64,000 nt of DNA from a bacterium (GTDB lineage Bacteria > Electryoneota > RPQS01): assembly GCA_016703065.1 (NCBI GenBank), contig JADJCU010000008.1:1-64000 (forward strand). The letters are read 5' to 3'. The position numbers and the translations under genes were made by a program. A model generated the notes under the pieces. That model had not been told where the DNA came from. It ran no database searches and saw only the letters and a list, made by a program, of their open reading frames with translations. Positions 35,533 to 45,433 of this stretch are shown in pieces; the stretch's first letter is position 1; every line of letters begins with the position of its first letter.

Positions 35533-38500
35533 TTACTGACAGGTGTGCACGACCACATAGACGGCATACGCATCGAATTGATCGGTCAGGTAGATGTCGA
35601 CAACACTGGACACGGCCGCCGTGTAATCGATTAGCGAAGTCCAGCCTGCGGCGGGGGGCTGTCCGACCTGATTAGGATCGGTGGTCTTGTAGACCGTGTA
35701 AATGCCGGGCTGCGGCGCGACGAATTGCAGCTGGAACGCATTTGGTACGCCAGTGACCGGCGCAACGACGAGGTTCTGCGCAGGCAGGCAGGGCACCGGT
35801 GTGCACTCAACGAAGACCTCGTAGTCATAGAGCACGCTATCCTGCAATTGCGTTATGTCCACGGGAGTCACGCGTAGATAGAAATTGCCCAACGAAGTAT
35901 CCGTAACACAGAGCTGTTGACTTGCGCCGTAGTGGCCGTAATTCGTGATGATCGTGTTGCCTGTACACGGCCCAAAGGGGAACTCGTAGAGCGTCAAATG
36001 CAGATCAACATCGCCGATGGTGCAAATCTGGTACTGGTTGAATCCGGCAAGGGGGATGTTCCACCAGTCGGTGTCGGCAAAGGTGACTCCGTTGATATCC
36101 GTGAGCCTGAAGAGTCCGCCGCAGTGTGTGCCGCCGCAGAACGCCGGCGAGAATGTGGCGGGGTAACCCTGGAATGCGAGGTCGCATCCGCCGTTCGGAT
36201 CGCCGCCATTGAAATGGGACATGTCGATAACCTCAACCGCCTCATAATATGAGCAGTTTCCCGGGGAGGTGCCACAGGGCCCGCGCTCAGTTGGTAAGGC
36301 GTTCCCGGCGGGCCTTCAATGATTAAATAGTAGTCGCCGGGCTGGAGATAGACACAAATCGAAGGCAGGGCACCGCAATAGTCGTCATTGAAGGCGAGCT
36401 GATTTCCGCCGCAGCAGTTGTCCATCAGATACAGACGGAGGTCATAGTTGTATTGCGTGCGGCACAGGTTGAAGCTCCAGTCGCCTGCATAGGGGACCGT
36501 GACGCGCGCGATGTGATCCGGCAGCGGCGAGAGTGCGCAGTCGTCGTTGAAGTCGAGCGAATTGAGGTGGTGAATTGTCTGGCCTGCCAACAACAGGTCG
36601 TAGTCACGCGTGCAACCGGGGTTGATGTTTGCGGTCATAAGGGGCACGGCCCACGCAGCGAGACCGTCGATGGGATTCTCGAGCGGACCGTTCAAGACGG
36701 GCAGCGGCGGCGCTCCGTCGAGAATCGACCAGTAGATCATCGCTGGGTTGAGAAAACCGGATTCGTTGTCGGGAGTGCCGGGATCATCTTCGTCCACGGT
36801 GAAGAATAGCGCCAATGTCGTGAAGGCATTGGGGGGGAGGAAGTCATCCATCCAGGCGAATTCGAAGTCCTGGACATCGGTACCCGGTGGCAGGCCGAGG
36901 TGAAGTTGCGGATCCACGATGAGCACCGGCCCGGCATTGTCGGCGCGATAGATTGCGCCGGGGTTTAGTCCTGCCACACAGCCTCCGGCCTCATGATCGA
37001 CCGGGAAGTACCATTCAGAACAGGTATTGTCACGAATGTCGATGGCATCCACGTCATCATCGTTTCCTTCGGGTCCGGGATCGGGCGCGAGATTGACATG
37101 CAGTTGTGACTCGCTGACGTAATTCCAAATCAGCGCGGGAGATTTGGGATAGGTTCCGAGTCCCCACATCGCCAGCCCGAATAGCTCAGTCGAGTAGGTC
37201 TGCGGCATATAGAGCGGCTGGCTATTCACGGGCACAGAGGGAGTCAGCGAATCCGTGAACAGATTCGGCGAATCGTCTTCGTAGGAAATGTAGATATACT
37301 CTGCGCGGGTAATGCAGGTAGAGAGAAAGTAGCCAATGCCGGGGAAGCCGGGACCGTATTGAAACTGTTCGAGCTGCACATCGAGATTATCGAGGCCGTC
37401 CATGTCCCCGAACGAGGAGCGAACCGAATCAATGGGATAGCCCGATCCAACCGGAGCGCGAGTTAATGCCGGGATTGAGCAATCGGGGGCATTCGGGAAG
37501 CAATCGAACGCTTGATAGAACTGGTCATCACGCGAGCCATCAGCTCCACACAGGGGCAGGGGAACTTGTGTCGAGATATAGGCGTCGCCGGGATCAAAGA
37601 CTTCGTCTCCATCGGCCTGCGGGTCGCTCTTTTCTGCGTCGGAACCAATGTCGACCGAGAATTCGAGGTATTGGGCACCGGCGATGAGAGAGTCCGGTTC
37701 TGAGAGCACCGGTTGGGCGCCAATTCTCAGAACGACTTCTCCTGTTTGGATGAAATCGGCAAAGTCTTCATTTGCGCACGGGTGACCGGGATTGGGATTT
37801 GCCGTTGTGGAATTGCCTATGGCGGTGACAGAAATCGACAGCGTGTCGCCGTTAAAGACCGTGACACCGGGAAGGTCCGCACGCTGGCGATTGAAGCCGG
37901 GGATGATACTCGAGTCGAAGTTGAAGCGGTTCGTCAGCACTTCGCCCCACGGCCCAATGTTGAGTTGCGCCGTCGTCAGGGCGGCATCGCCGGCATCGAT
38001 TCCTCGGATTCCGCCGAAATGCCGCCACGCCCCATAGAGGTCCAGCGGAAATCCGGGGGGCGCGCCTTGGACAATCACCGTAATCGAGAACGTGAGGTTG
38101 CCGTTGGCCGTCAAGAAGTAGCCGTTCGGGCTATCCTTGCCATTGCCCGAGCCGTGCATGAAGTACCTGATGCGGACCTCTTGGGATTGGAAGCCGTTGC
38201 CGTAGACGGAGCCGCCGGCTTGTGCGTGTCCGCGGCAGATCGCGTCACCGAAAAATGCCGTGGGCCAGCAACAGTCATCGACGGAGCAGCGCGCGTCGGC
38301 AAAGGTCCAGACACCGATTTGGTTGCCAAACAGATTAGTCGTAAACGCATTAGCCTGCTGCATCTCCGTGTCAAAGCATGACAGGGCAACGGTTGCATCG
38401 TTTGTGAAGTTGACGTTGTCCAGCGCGAGATCAAGGGTTTGGCCACGCACGACGGAAGCTCCCATGGTCAGGAGAATCGGTATGACGAACCTATTCGCGA

Positions 38501-38534
38501 CGTTTCGCAGGACTGGCTTAAGGCAGATTTCCAT
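35533..38534 (-). CDS. large secreted Cys-rich protein with PPC-like and FN3-like domains (one frameshift)
   Basis: Exported protein of about 1000 residues. The chosen start, ATG 38534, has AGGGGGA upstream and opens a signal peptide (VIPILLTMGASVVRG). The open frame extends upstream of it into AT-rich noncoding-like sequence, so the longer start is unlikely. The body is a long beta-rich region with many Cys pairs and Asp/Asn turns (CFDTEMQQAN, DSLIAGAQYLEFSVDIGSD). Near residue ~700 comes a pre-peptidase C-terminal-like beta domain (VTVPYAGDWSFNLC; LYLMDNCCGGNQLAFNDDYC), then a second copy after the break (DVDLHLTLYEF), then a terminal FN3-like domain ending YAVYVVVHTCQ. A lost base near 36277 splits the frame; restoring one C gives YQLSAGPCGTSPGNCSYYEAV. 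No T9SS tail and no enzyme motif. Function unknown. Confidence 0.8.
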
Positions 38535-38766
38535 GGCATTCCCCCTCAGGGCGGTGTGTTGCAATAAGGAATCACTGAAGACACGAATAGTCAAGGGGAA
38601 TCGGAAATGTTTGTGAAATTGTGGCTGTCTTTGTGCAGGACACAAGAATTTGTTTATAATAAAATTAGATATTGAATGTGGGGCTCGTGAATTAACAGGA
38701 TATAATATTCCTCTAATTAATAGACAGAGCTCAGTCAATTGTCAGATAGAAAGGTCCGCAAAAAAA
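38535..38766. other. AT-rich intergenic region upstream of the secreted-protein gene
   Basis: Markedly more AT-rich than the rest of the window, notably 38640-38725, with runs such as TTTATAATAAAATTAGAT. It should hold the promoter of the minus-strand secreted protein, but no convincing paired -35/-10 boxes were found. No gene or RNA was recognised. Confidence 0.45.
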
Positions 38767-38789
38767 AGGAGGCGAATAGACCGCCTCCT
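38767..38789 (-). terminator. intrinsic terminator of the prohibitin-like gene
   Basis: Eight-bp stem (AGGAGGCG / CGCCTCCT) with a seven-base loop. On the minus strand it is followed directly by eight T residues (plus-strand A run 38760-38767). This is a textbook rho-independent terminator. Confidence 0.9.
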
Positions 38790-38828
38790 CTCCTATTTCG
38801 TATTTTAACGAAATGACTTGCGACTGGC

Positions 38829-39653
38829 CTATTGATTGCCTAAGATAATGGGGAGTCCGTCCTTGCCGGAGCCGACAACCACGACTTTGGCGTTAGGTGA
38901 TCCCGCGAGCTTCTCTGTGGCTTCTATGCCTTTCCAGCGCAAGAATTGGTCGCTTAGTCCTAAAGAAACAATTTTTTGGAAGTCCGCGATACCCTGCGCC
39001 TCGATCCGCTTGCGCTCAGCCTCTTGGGACTCTTTGGTCAGAATGAACTCCATGCGCTGAGATTCCTGTTCGGATTGCAGCTTCTGCTCGATTGATCCGG
39101 TCAGGTTTGGCGGCAGCACAACCTGCCGGAGGGGGGTAGCTTCAATGCTGATACCGCGCGGTTCGACCGTTTTGGCCAGTTCATCCCGGATCTGATGGGC
39201 CAACACCTCTCGTTCAGACGTATAGAGTGCGCGGGCCTCGTAGCCGGCAGTCACGCCTCGGGCTATGGAGCGGAAGTTCGGTTCAAGGATAATTCCTTTG
39301 TAGTCGGGACCAATCGTCTTGTACACTTCGGCGGCGGTTTCCGGGTTTAAGTGGTAGAGCACTGAAACCTCAAGCTGAACGGATAGCCCCTCTTTGGAAG
39401 GAACAACCATGACTTCTTTCACTTCCTGGGTCTTAACCGAAAACTTGTGAATAGAAGCCAGTGGATTGCGGACATTGACACCCGGTTTCAAGGTTGCACT
39501 GGACACATCACCGAAGAAATCCACGACACCAACGTGTCCGGCCGGGATAACCGTGAAGCAGCGGAAGAGCAGGAAGATCCCGATAATCCCGCCGAGGATC
39601 CAGAGGGTTTGGCTTGGTTTGGGCGCGGTCGAATAGGTCTGCATGAGCGGCAC
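38829..39653 (-). CDS. prohibitin/SPFH (band 7) family membrane protein
   Basis: Membrane-anchored SPFH protein of 274 residues. One N-terminal transmembrane helix (~18-37; LWILGGIIGIFLLFRCFTVI) is followed by a band 7 domain (~38-215; GHVGVVDFFGDVSSATLKPG, VQLEVSVLYHL, RSIARGVTAGYEARALYTS) and a short charged coiled coil (IEQKLQSEQESQRMEFILTK). The length and order match bacterial prohibitin homologues, which form ring oligomers in the membrane and often partner with proteases or flotillin-like microdomains. It is monocistronic, divergent from sucA and followed by a strong terminator. No FtsH or NfeD partner gene is adjacent. Confidence 0.92.
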   Translation of the reverse strand: MPLMQTYSTAPKPSQTLWILGGIIGIFLLFRCFTVIPAGHVGVVDFFGDVSSATLKPGVNVRNPLASIHKFSVKTQEVKEVMVVPSKEGLSVQLEVSVLYHLNPETAAEVYKTIGPDYKGIILEPNFRSIARGVTAGYEARALYTSEREVLAHQIRDELAKTVEPRGISIEATPLRQVVLPPNLTGSIEQKLQSEQESQRMEFILTKESQEAERKRIEAQGIADFQKIVSLGLSDQFLRWKGIEATEKLAGSPNAKVVVVGSGKDGLPIILGNQ

Positions 39654-39769
39654 TCCTTATGAAAAGTGTTGAAAAATCGTTAGGTGGGCGCTCTCAAGAT
39701 GGGGAAATCAAGGGGGAAAGGCAAGCCACGGCGGGAAGGCGGCCATAGCGCGTTCAAACGACTCCTGAC

Positions 39770-39798
39770 TTGAGAATGGACAGGAATATCCGTAAATT
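39770..39798 (+). promoter_or_regulatory. possible sigma70-type promoter of sucA
   Basis: TTGAGA (39770-39775), exactly 17 bases, then TAAATT (39793-39798), about 82 bases before the proposed sucA ATG. Fit to the bacterial housekeeping consensus is good but untested. Confidence 0.35.
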
Positions 39799-39880
39799 CT
39801 AAATTCTGGATATATTGGTAATTTGAAGGCATAGCAGGTGTGAATGCACCGTTGCCGAATTGCACAACACACGTAACGAC

Positions 39881-42595
39881 ATGGCAGACCTTTCTTTCTT
39901 GGTGAATGCAGATCCGGGCGTGATAGACGACATCTATGAGAAGTATCGTCAGCAGCCTGATGCGCTGGATGCCGGTTGGCGGCGTTTTTTCGAGGGCTTT
40001 GAGTTCGCGCAGTCATTGAACGGCGCGCTACCACAGCAGACTCCCGAGGAGTTTGAGAAGGAGTTCAAAGTTATCAAGCTGATCGAAGCGTATCGGCAGC
40101 GCGGTCACCTGTTCACGAAGACGAATCCGGTGCGCAAGCGGCGTGATTACGGCGGCAAGTTAACGTTGGAGAATTTTGATCTCTCCGAGAAAGACCTCGA
40201 TCAGGTCTTTCAAGCGGGGTCGCGTGTTGGTATTGGTCCCGCGACGCTGCGCGAGATTATTCAATTGCTCGACGAAACGTATTGCCACTCGGTAGGGGTC
40301 GAGTGGATATTCATGCGCGACCCCAAGGTGTTGGAGTGGATGCAAGAGCGCATGGAGAGCAGCCGCAACCGCCGGCATTTCACGTACGAGGCGAAACGCC
40401 ACACACTGACCAAGCTGACGCAGGCCGTTATTCTGGAGAAGTTCCTGCATCAGCGGTTTGTGGGGCAGAAGCGGTTCTCTCTTGAAGGGTTGGAGACGTT
40501 TGTGCCGGCGATGGACGCACTTGTCGAGCACGGCGCGCAATTGGGGATTCGCGACTTCGTGATCGGCATGGCGCACCGCGGCAGGTTAAATATCCTGACC
40601 AACGTGCTGGACAAGGATTATCGACACATCTTCAACGAGTTTGAGGGCAAGCAATACAACGATGCGCCGTTTTCCGGCGACGTGAAATACCACCTCGGAC
40701 ATTCGGTGGATAAACAGACCCGCGCCGGGCTGCCGGTGCATCTGACCGTCATGCCGAACCCGTCACATCTCGAAGCGATCAATCCGATCGTTGCGGGAGT
40801 CTGCCGCGCGAAAGGTGATACCCGGCACCACCGTGATTACCGCAAGGTGCTGCCGATTCTGGTGCACGGCGATTCGGCAATTGCGGGACAGGGAATCGTC
40901 TACGAACTCTTACAGATGTCGCAGGTCGATGCCTACAAGACGGGCGGGAGCGTGCACATCGTGCTGAACAATCAGGTCGGCTTCACAACGAATTACATTG
41001 AGGCGCGTTCGAGCACGTATTGCACGGACGTCGCGAAGACCACGTTGTCACCGGTCTTCCATGTTAATGGCGACGACGTTGAAGCCGTAATCTACACGAT
41101 AGAATTGGCGCTCGAATTCCGGCAGGAGTTCCAGCGGGACGTGTTTATTGACATTCTGGGCTACCGCAAGCACGGCCACAACGAAGGCGACGAACCGCGG
41201 TTCACGCAGCCGGTGCTGTATAAAGCGATTGCGCTGCACGCCGACCCGATGCAGATTTACGCGCAGAAGCTCGCCGATGAAGGCAGCTTCCCGGCGGACG
41301 AATCGAAGGAAATAGAGAAGGCATTCCGTGCGCGTTTGGAAGCGGACTTCAAGTCGGCTAAAGAAGTGTCTGAGACAATGGCACCGAGCTCGATGAAAGA
41401 CCGCTGGGAAGGGCTGCGCTTTTCCGCCGTGGATGACTTCCTGAAGTCGCCCGTTACGGGAGTTGAACTGAAAGACTTGAAGCGCATCGCGCAGGCGATC
41501 ACGAGATTGCCCGAAGACAAGAAGTTCATCAACAAAGTCGAGCGCATTTTCGCGGATCGCCGCAAGATGATCACGGATGGCCGTTTCGACTGGGCGATGG
41601 GCGAACAGCTTGCTTACGCGACGCTGGCGGAAGAAGGATACGTTGTGCGGCTCTCCGGACAGGACTCCAAGCGCGGGACGTTCTCGCACCGTCATGCGAT
41701 GGTGCGCGTGGAGGATTCCGACGAAGAGTATTATCCGCTGCAGAATATCAGCAAGAAACAGGCGCCGGTCGAAATATACAACTCGATACTCTCCGAGTAC
41801 GGCGTGATGGGCTATGAGTACGGCTATGCGATGTCGACTCCGCGCGCGCTGGTGCTGTGGGAAGGTCAGTTTGGTGACTTCTACAATGGCGCGCAGATCA
41901 TCGTTGATCAATTTCTTGCGGGTGCGGAGCAGAAGTGGCGCCGCGCGAACGGTCTTGTGTTGCTGCTGCCGCATGGTTCGGAGGGACAGGGGCCTGAGCA
42001 CACGTCGTGCCGCGTGGAGCGTTTTCTCGAATTATGCGCGGCGGGGAATATGCAGGTCGTCGCAGGGACATCACCGGCGAATTTCTTCCACGTCTTGCGT
42101 CGCCAGTTGCATCGCCCCTTCCGTACACCGCTTGTGGTGCTCACGCCGAAAAGTCCGCTCCGCCATCCGCTATGCGTGAGTCCGATTGAGGAATTCGGTC
42201 CGGAGAAGAGCTATCAGGAAGTGCTGGATGACGCCTGGACTACTCCAAAGCAGGTCAGGCGCGTGGTGTTGTGTATGGGCAAATTCTACTATGATCTCGT
42301 GAAGAAGCAACGCGATGCCGACCGCAAGGACGTGGCCCTCATCCGGCTTGAGCAGATCTATCCGCTGCCGACGCCGCAGCTTGAAGCGGCGCTGGCGCGC
42401 TATCCGAAAGCCGAACTCGTATGGGCACAGGAAGAGCCGGAGAATCAGGGTTGTTGGCCGTTTCTGAATCGCAAGTTTGACCTTGCGACCCTTCGCGTCA
42501 TTTCGCGGCCCGAGTTCTGCACACCGTCAGTCGGCTTCCCGGCACTGCACGATCAGGAGCTGATGAATCTGGTGAATAAGGTTTTTGAATTCTAA
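39881..42595 (+). CDS. sucA: 2-oxoglutarate dehydrogenase E1 component
   Basis: Thiamine-diphosphate enzyme of 904 residues that decarboxylates 2-oxoglutarate and passes succinyl groups to the lipoyl arm of E2. It has the N-terminal E2-binding region (LSFLVNADPGVIDDIYEKYRQ), the active-site segment GMAHRGRLN, the ThDP/Mg segment VNGDDVEAV, DILGYRKHGHNEGDEPRFTQP, and the pyrimidine-binding domain (GQDSKRGTFSHRHA). The full-length conserved C-terminus is present (EEPENQGCWPF). ATG 39881 gives the expected MADLSFL start; an in-frame TTG at 39860 would add seven residues. It is the first gene of a sucA-sucB-lpdA operon, with gaps of 53 and 24 bases, so all subunits of the complex are encoded together. 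This implies an oxidative TCA step. Confidence 0.96.
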   Translation: MADLSFLVNADPGVIDDIYEKYRQQPDALDAGWRRFFEGFEFAQSLNGALPQQTPEEFEKEFKVIKLIEAYRQRGHLFTKTNPVRKRRDYGGKLTLENFDLSEKDLDQVFQAGSRVGIGPATLREIIQLLDETYCHSVGVEWIFMRDPKVLEWMQERMESSRNRRHFTYEAKRHTLTKLTQAVILEKFLHQRFVGQKRFSLEGLETFVPAMDALVEHGAQLGIRDFVIGMAHRGRLNILTNVLDKDYRHIFNEFEGKQYNDAPFSGDVKYHLGHSVDKQTRAGLPVHLTVMPNPSHLEAINPIVAGVCRAKGDTRHHRDYRKVLPILVHGDSAIAGQGIVYELLQMSQVDAYKTGGSVHIVLNNQVGFTTNYIEARSSTYCTDVAKTTLSPVFHVNGDDVEAVIYTIELALEFRQEFQRDVFIDILGYRKHGHNEGDEPRFTQPVLYKAIALHADPMQIYAQKLADEGSFPADESKEIEKAFRARLEADFKSAKEVSETMAPSSMKDRWEGLRFSAVDDFLKSPVTGVELKDLKRIAQAITRLPEDKKFINKVERIFADRRKMITDGRFDWAMGEQLAYATLAEEGYVVRLSGQDSKRGTFSHRHAMVRVEDSDEEYYPLQNISKKQAPVEIYNSILSEYGVMGYEYGYAMSTPRALVLWEGQFGDFYNGAQIIVDQFLAGAEQKWRRANGLVLLLPHGSEGQGPEHTSCRVERFLELCAAGNMQVVAGTSPANFFHVLRRQLHRPFRTPLVVLTPKSPLRHPLCVSPIEEFGPEKSYQEVLDDAWTTPKQVRRVVLCMGKFYYDLVKKQRDADRKDVALIRLEQIYPLPTPQLEAALARYPKAELVWAQEEPENQGCWPFLNRKFDLATLRVISRPEFCTPSVGFPALHDQELMNLVNKVFEF

Positions 42596-42648
42596 TCATA
42601 TCCCGGACGAGCGCTTAGGTTCGCCGGGAGTAACTGGGCGATTGATAC

Positions 42649-43932
42649 ATGCTTGAAGTGAAGGTCCCGAGTCCGGGCGAATCGGTTAGTGAAGTCACAA
42701 TTTCAAATTGGCTGCGTGCTGATGGCGACTTTGTGAACATGAATGACGAGTTGTTTGAGATCGAGTCGGAGAAGGCGACACTTTCCGTATCTGCGGAAAG
42801 CAGCGGCGTGCTCAAGATTCTGATTCCTGCGGGAACGACGGTGAAGGTCGGCGCCTTGGCGTGCACAATTGACACGGCAGCATCCGCCGGGACGGTCCCA
42901 CCGGCGAAAGTTGAACCCTCGCCGGCGAAAGCCGAGCAAAAGGGCGCGGCATCAGCGGTGGTCACGGCGACGGCGCAGAAGATAGCGTCGCCTGCTGCGG
43001 ACAAGATATTGCGCGAAGCTGGCCGCTCAACGTCCGACGTCGCGAAAGGCAGTGGTAAAGGCGGGCGCGTGACCAAGGAAGGTGCGCTCAAGGCCGCGAA
43101 CACGCCGCAAGTTGCTGCAATTGCTCCTGCGCCTGTTCCGGCAGCGGCTCTCGCAAACGGTCCGGTCGCTCAGATCAAGGCCGCTCCCGCGCACATGCCG
43201 CCGCAAGTCGCTAAGGTTGCCTACACGGGCGAGCGCATCGAGCGGCGCGAAAAGATGTCGCCGCTACGGTTGAAGGTTGCCGAGCGGTTGGTTTCGGTGC
43301 GGCAGACCACTGCGATGCTCACGACGTTCAACGAGATTGACATGTCGAACCTGATGCAGGTTCGCAAAGAGTACAAGGACAAGTTCGAGCAGCAGCACAG
43401 CGTTCGTTTGGGCTTCATGTCGTTCTTCACGAAGGCCGTCACGGAATCGCTGAAATATTTCCCGGCGGTCAACGCGTCGATTGAAGGTGACGAGGTGGTC
43501 TACCACGACTACGTCGACATGGGTATCGCAGTGCAGGCTCCGAAGGGGCTGGTTGTTCCGGTTTTGCGCAACGCGGAAAGCATGACGCTTGCTCAAGTTG
43601 AAATGGAAATCGAGCGGCTGGCCGCTCGCGCCCGCAACAATCAATTGACGATTGACGAAATGACGGGCGGCACATACACGATTTCGAACGGCGGCGTATT
43701 CGGCTCGCTGATGTCGACGCCGATATTGAACCCGCCGCAGAGCGCGATCCTGGGCATGCACAAGATCGAGGAGCGGCCCATCGCGGTCAACGGCCAGGTC
43801 GTAATTCGGCCCATGATGTACGTGGCCATGAGCTATGATCATCGCATCATCGACGGACGCGAGTCAGTCGGATTTCTGGTGCGGGTGAAAGAATATCTGG
43901 AAAATCCGGTGCGTCTGCTTTTGCAGGTTTAG
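42649..43932 (+). CDS. sucB: 2-oxoglutarate dehydrogenase E2, dihydrolipoyl succinyltransferase
   Basis: Core acyltransferase of the complex, 427 residues. A single N-terminal lipoyl domain (~1-76) carries lipoylated Lys42 in ESEKATLS, a conservative variant of the usual ETDKA loop. An Ala/Pro-rich linker, a peripheral subunit-binding domain (~106-146; SPAADKILREAGRSTSDV, KGGRVTKEG) and a second linker follow. The catalytic domain (~195-427) has MLTTFNEIDMSNLM, APKGLVVPVLRNAE, TYTISNGGVFGS and the active site DHRIIDG (His398, Asp402). The architecture is that of E. coli-type SucB. It lies between sucA and lpdA in the same operon. Confidence 0.96.
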   Translation: MLEVKVPSPGESVSEVTISNWLRADGDFVNMNDELFEIESEKATLSVSAESSGVLKILIPAGTTVKVGALACTIDTAASAGTVPPAKVEPSPAKAEQKGAASAVVTATAQKIASPAADKILREAGRSTSDVAKGSGKGGRVTKEGALKAANTPQVAAIAPAPVPAAALANGPVAQIKAAPAHMPPQVAKVAYTGERIERREKMSPLRLKVAERLVSVRQTTAMLTTFNEIDMSNLMQVRKEYKDKFEQQHSVRLGFMSFFTKAVTESLKYFPAVNASIEGDEVVYHDYVDMGIAVQAPKGLVVPVLRNAESMTLAQVEMEIERLAARARNNQLTIDEMTGGTYTISNGGVFGSLMSTPILNPPQSAILGMHKIEERPIAVNGQVVIRPMMYVAMSYDHRIIDGRESVGFLVRVKEYLENPVRLLLQV

Positions 43933-43956
43933 ACGCCCACACATAGTAACGTAACA

Positions 43957-45357
43957 ATGAAATACGATCTTGCGGTCATCGGGTCAGGACCCGGCGGCTA
44001 TGTTGCTGCGATTCGCGCGGCACAGCTCAAAATGAAAGTTGCGATTATCGAGCGCTATCCGACGCTCGGCGGCACGTGTCTGAATGTCGGCTGTATTCCG
44101 TCAAAGGCGTTGCTGGACTCATCAGAACATTATCTGCAAGCGGCGAAGCACTTCGGCGAACACGGCATCGGTACCGGCGCGCTGAAGCTTGATTGGGAGA
44201 TTATGCGCGGCCGGAAGGACAAGGTTGTCGACGATAACGTCAAGGGCATCGCGTTCCTGATGAAGAAGAACAAGATTGACGTGCACGCGGGCCACGCGAC
44301 CCTGCTTGGATCGGAGGCGATTCGAATCGTAGGGGCGGACGGCAAGAGCACAGAGATAACCTCAACGAGCGTGATTATCGCGACCGGTTCCAAGCCCGCC
44401 GACCTGCCGTTTGCGAAAATCGACAAAGTGAAGTTAATCAGTTCGACGGAAGCGCTGGCGTTGAAAAGCGTGCCGAAAGAGCTCGTGATCATTGGCGCGG
44501 GGGTAATCGGCTGTGAACTCGGTTCGGTCTATGCGCGGCTCGGTACAAAGGTGCGGATCGTCGAGTATTTGAATTCCGCGATTCCGACGATGGACGCGAC
44601 AATGGGCAAAGAGCTTGGCAAGTCGCTCAAGGCGCTGGGCATAGAACTGTATCTCGGGCACAAGGTCAAGGCCGTTGACACGAAGGGCAAGAAGGTCAAA
44701 GTCGTGGCGACTGCTCCGGGCGGCGAGGACGTCGAACTGTCCGGCGACTACTGCATGATGGCGGTGGGACGCAGGCCATATACGGACAACCTTGGGCTTG
44801 AGAATGTCAAGGTCTCGACCGACCCGCGCGGCTTCATCAAGGTCAATGAGCATTTGGAAACTGCGCATCCGGGCATTTACGCAATTGGCGACGTCATCGG
44901 CGGCGCGATGCTTGCTCACAAGGCGGAAGAAGAAGGCGTGTTCGTTGTAGAGCGTTTGGCCGGACAGAAGCCACACATCAACTACCGCGCAATTCCGTGG
45001 GTAGTCTACACGTGGCCTGAGGTCGCGGGTGTGGGTTACACTGAAGAAGAGCTGAAGCAATCGAACCGTGCCTACAAAGTCGGAAGTTTTCCCTATCGCG
45101 CCCTGGGCCGGGCCCGTGCCGCAAACGAGAGTGAAGGCGTAGTGAAGGTGTTAGCGGACAAGGACACGGATGAGATCCTGGGCGTGCACATGTTTGGCGC
45201 GCGGGCGGCGGACATGATCGCGGAGGCGGTCGTCGCGCTGGAGTATCGCGCCAGTGCGGAGGACATTGCGCGGATCTCGCATGCTCATCCCACGTTTACA
45301 GAAGCGCTGAAAGAGGCGTGTTTGGCGGCGACCGAGAATCGCGCTCTGCATCTATGA
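43957..45357 (+). CDS. lpdA: dihydrolipoyl dehydrogenase (E3)
   Basis: FAD-dependent disulfide oxidoreductase of 466 residues that reoxidises the dihydrolipoyl arm of E2 with NAD+. The FAD-binding IGSGPGGYVAAIRAAQL, redox-active disulfide Cys41-Cys46 (GGTCLNVGCIPSK), NAD-binding IIGAGVIGCELGSVYARLG, the second FAD motif YAIGDVIGG, and the C-terminal dimer-interface base His444 with Glu449 (HAHPTFTEALKEA) are all present. It ends the sucA-sucB-lpdA operon, and its product may also serve other lipoyl complexes encoded elsewhere. Confidence 0.97.
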   Translation: MKYDLAVIGSGPGGYVAAIRAAQLKMKVAIIERYPTLGGTCLNVGCIPSKALLDSSEHYLQAAKHFGEHGIGTGALKLDWEIMRGRKDKVVDDNVKGIAFLMKKNKIDVHAGHATLLGSEAIRIVGADGKSTEITSTSVIIATGSKPADLPFAKIDKVKLISSTEALALKSVPKELVIIGAGVIGCELGSVYARLGTKVRIVEYLNSAIPTMDATMGKELGKSLKALGIELYLGHKVKAVDTKGKKVKVVATAPGGEDVELSGDYCMMAVGRRPYTDNLGLENVKVSTDPRGFIKVNEHLETAHPGIYAIGDVIGGAMLAHKAEEEGVFVVERLAGQKPHINYRAIPWVVYTWPEVAGVGYTEEELKQSNRAYKVGSFPYRALGRARAANESEGVVKVLADKDTDEILGVHMFGARAADMIAEAVVALEYRASAEDIARISHAHPTFTEALKEACLAATENRALHL

Positions 45358-45433
45358 TCCTGATACGATTCGGCAGCGTCCGGCGACGCGGCCCGGTAGA
45401 ATTTTGACGGCGAACATCAACTCATAGCACCTC

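Noticed and set aside
35994..38738. Longer N-terminus for the large secreted protein starting at 38738
   Set aside because: The extra 68 residues come from AT-rich sequence and would bury the clear signal peptide that begins at 38534.
41048..42001. Minus-strand open frame of 317 codons within sucA
   Set aside because: Antisense to a highly conserved enzyme, with an Arg-rich low-quality composition.
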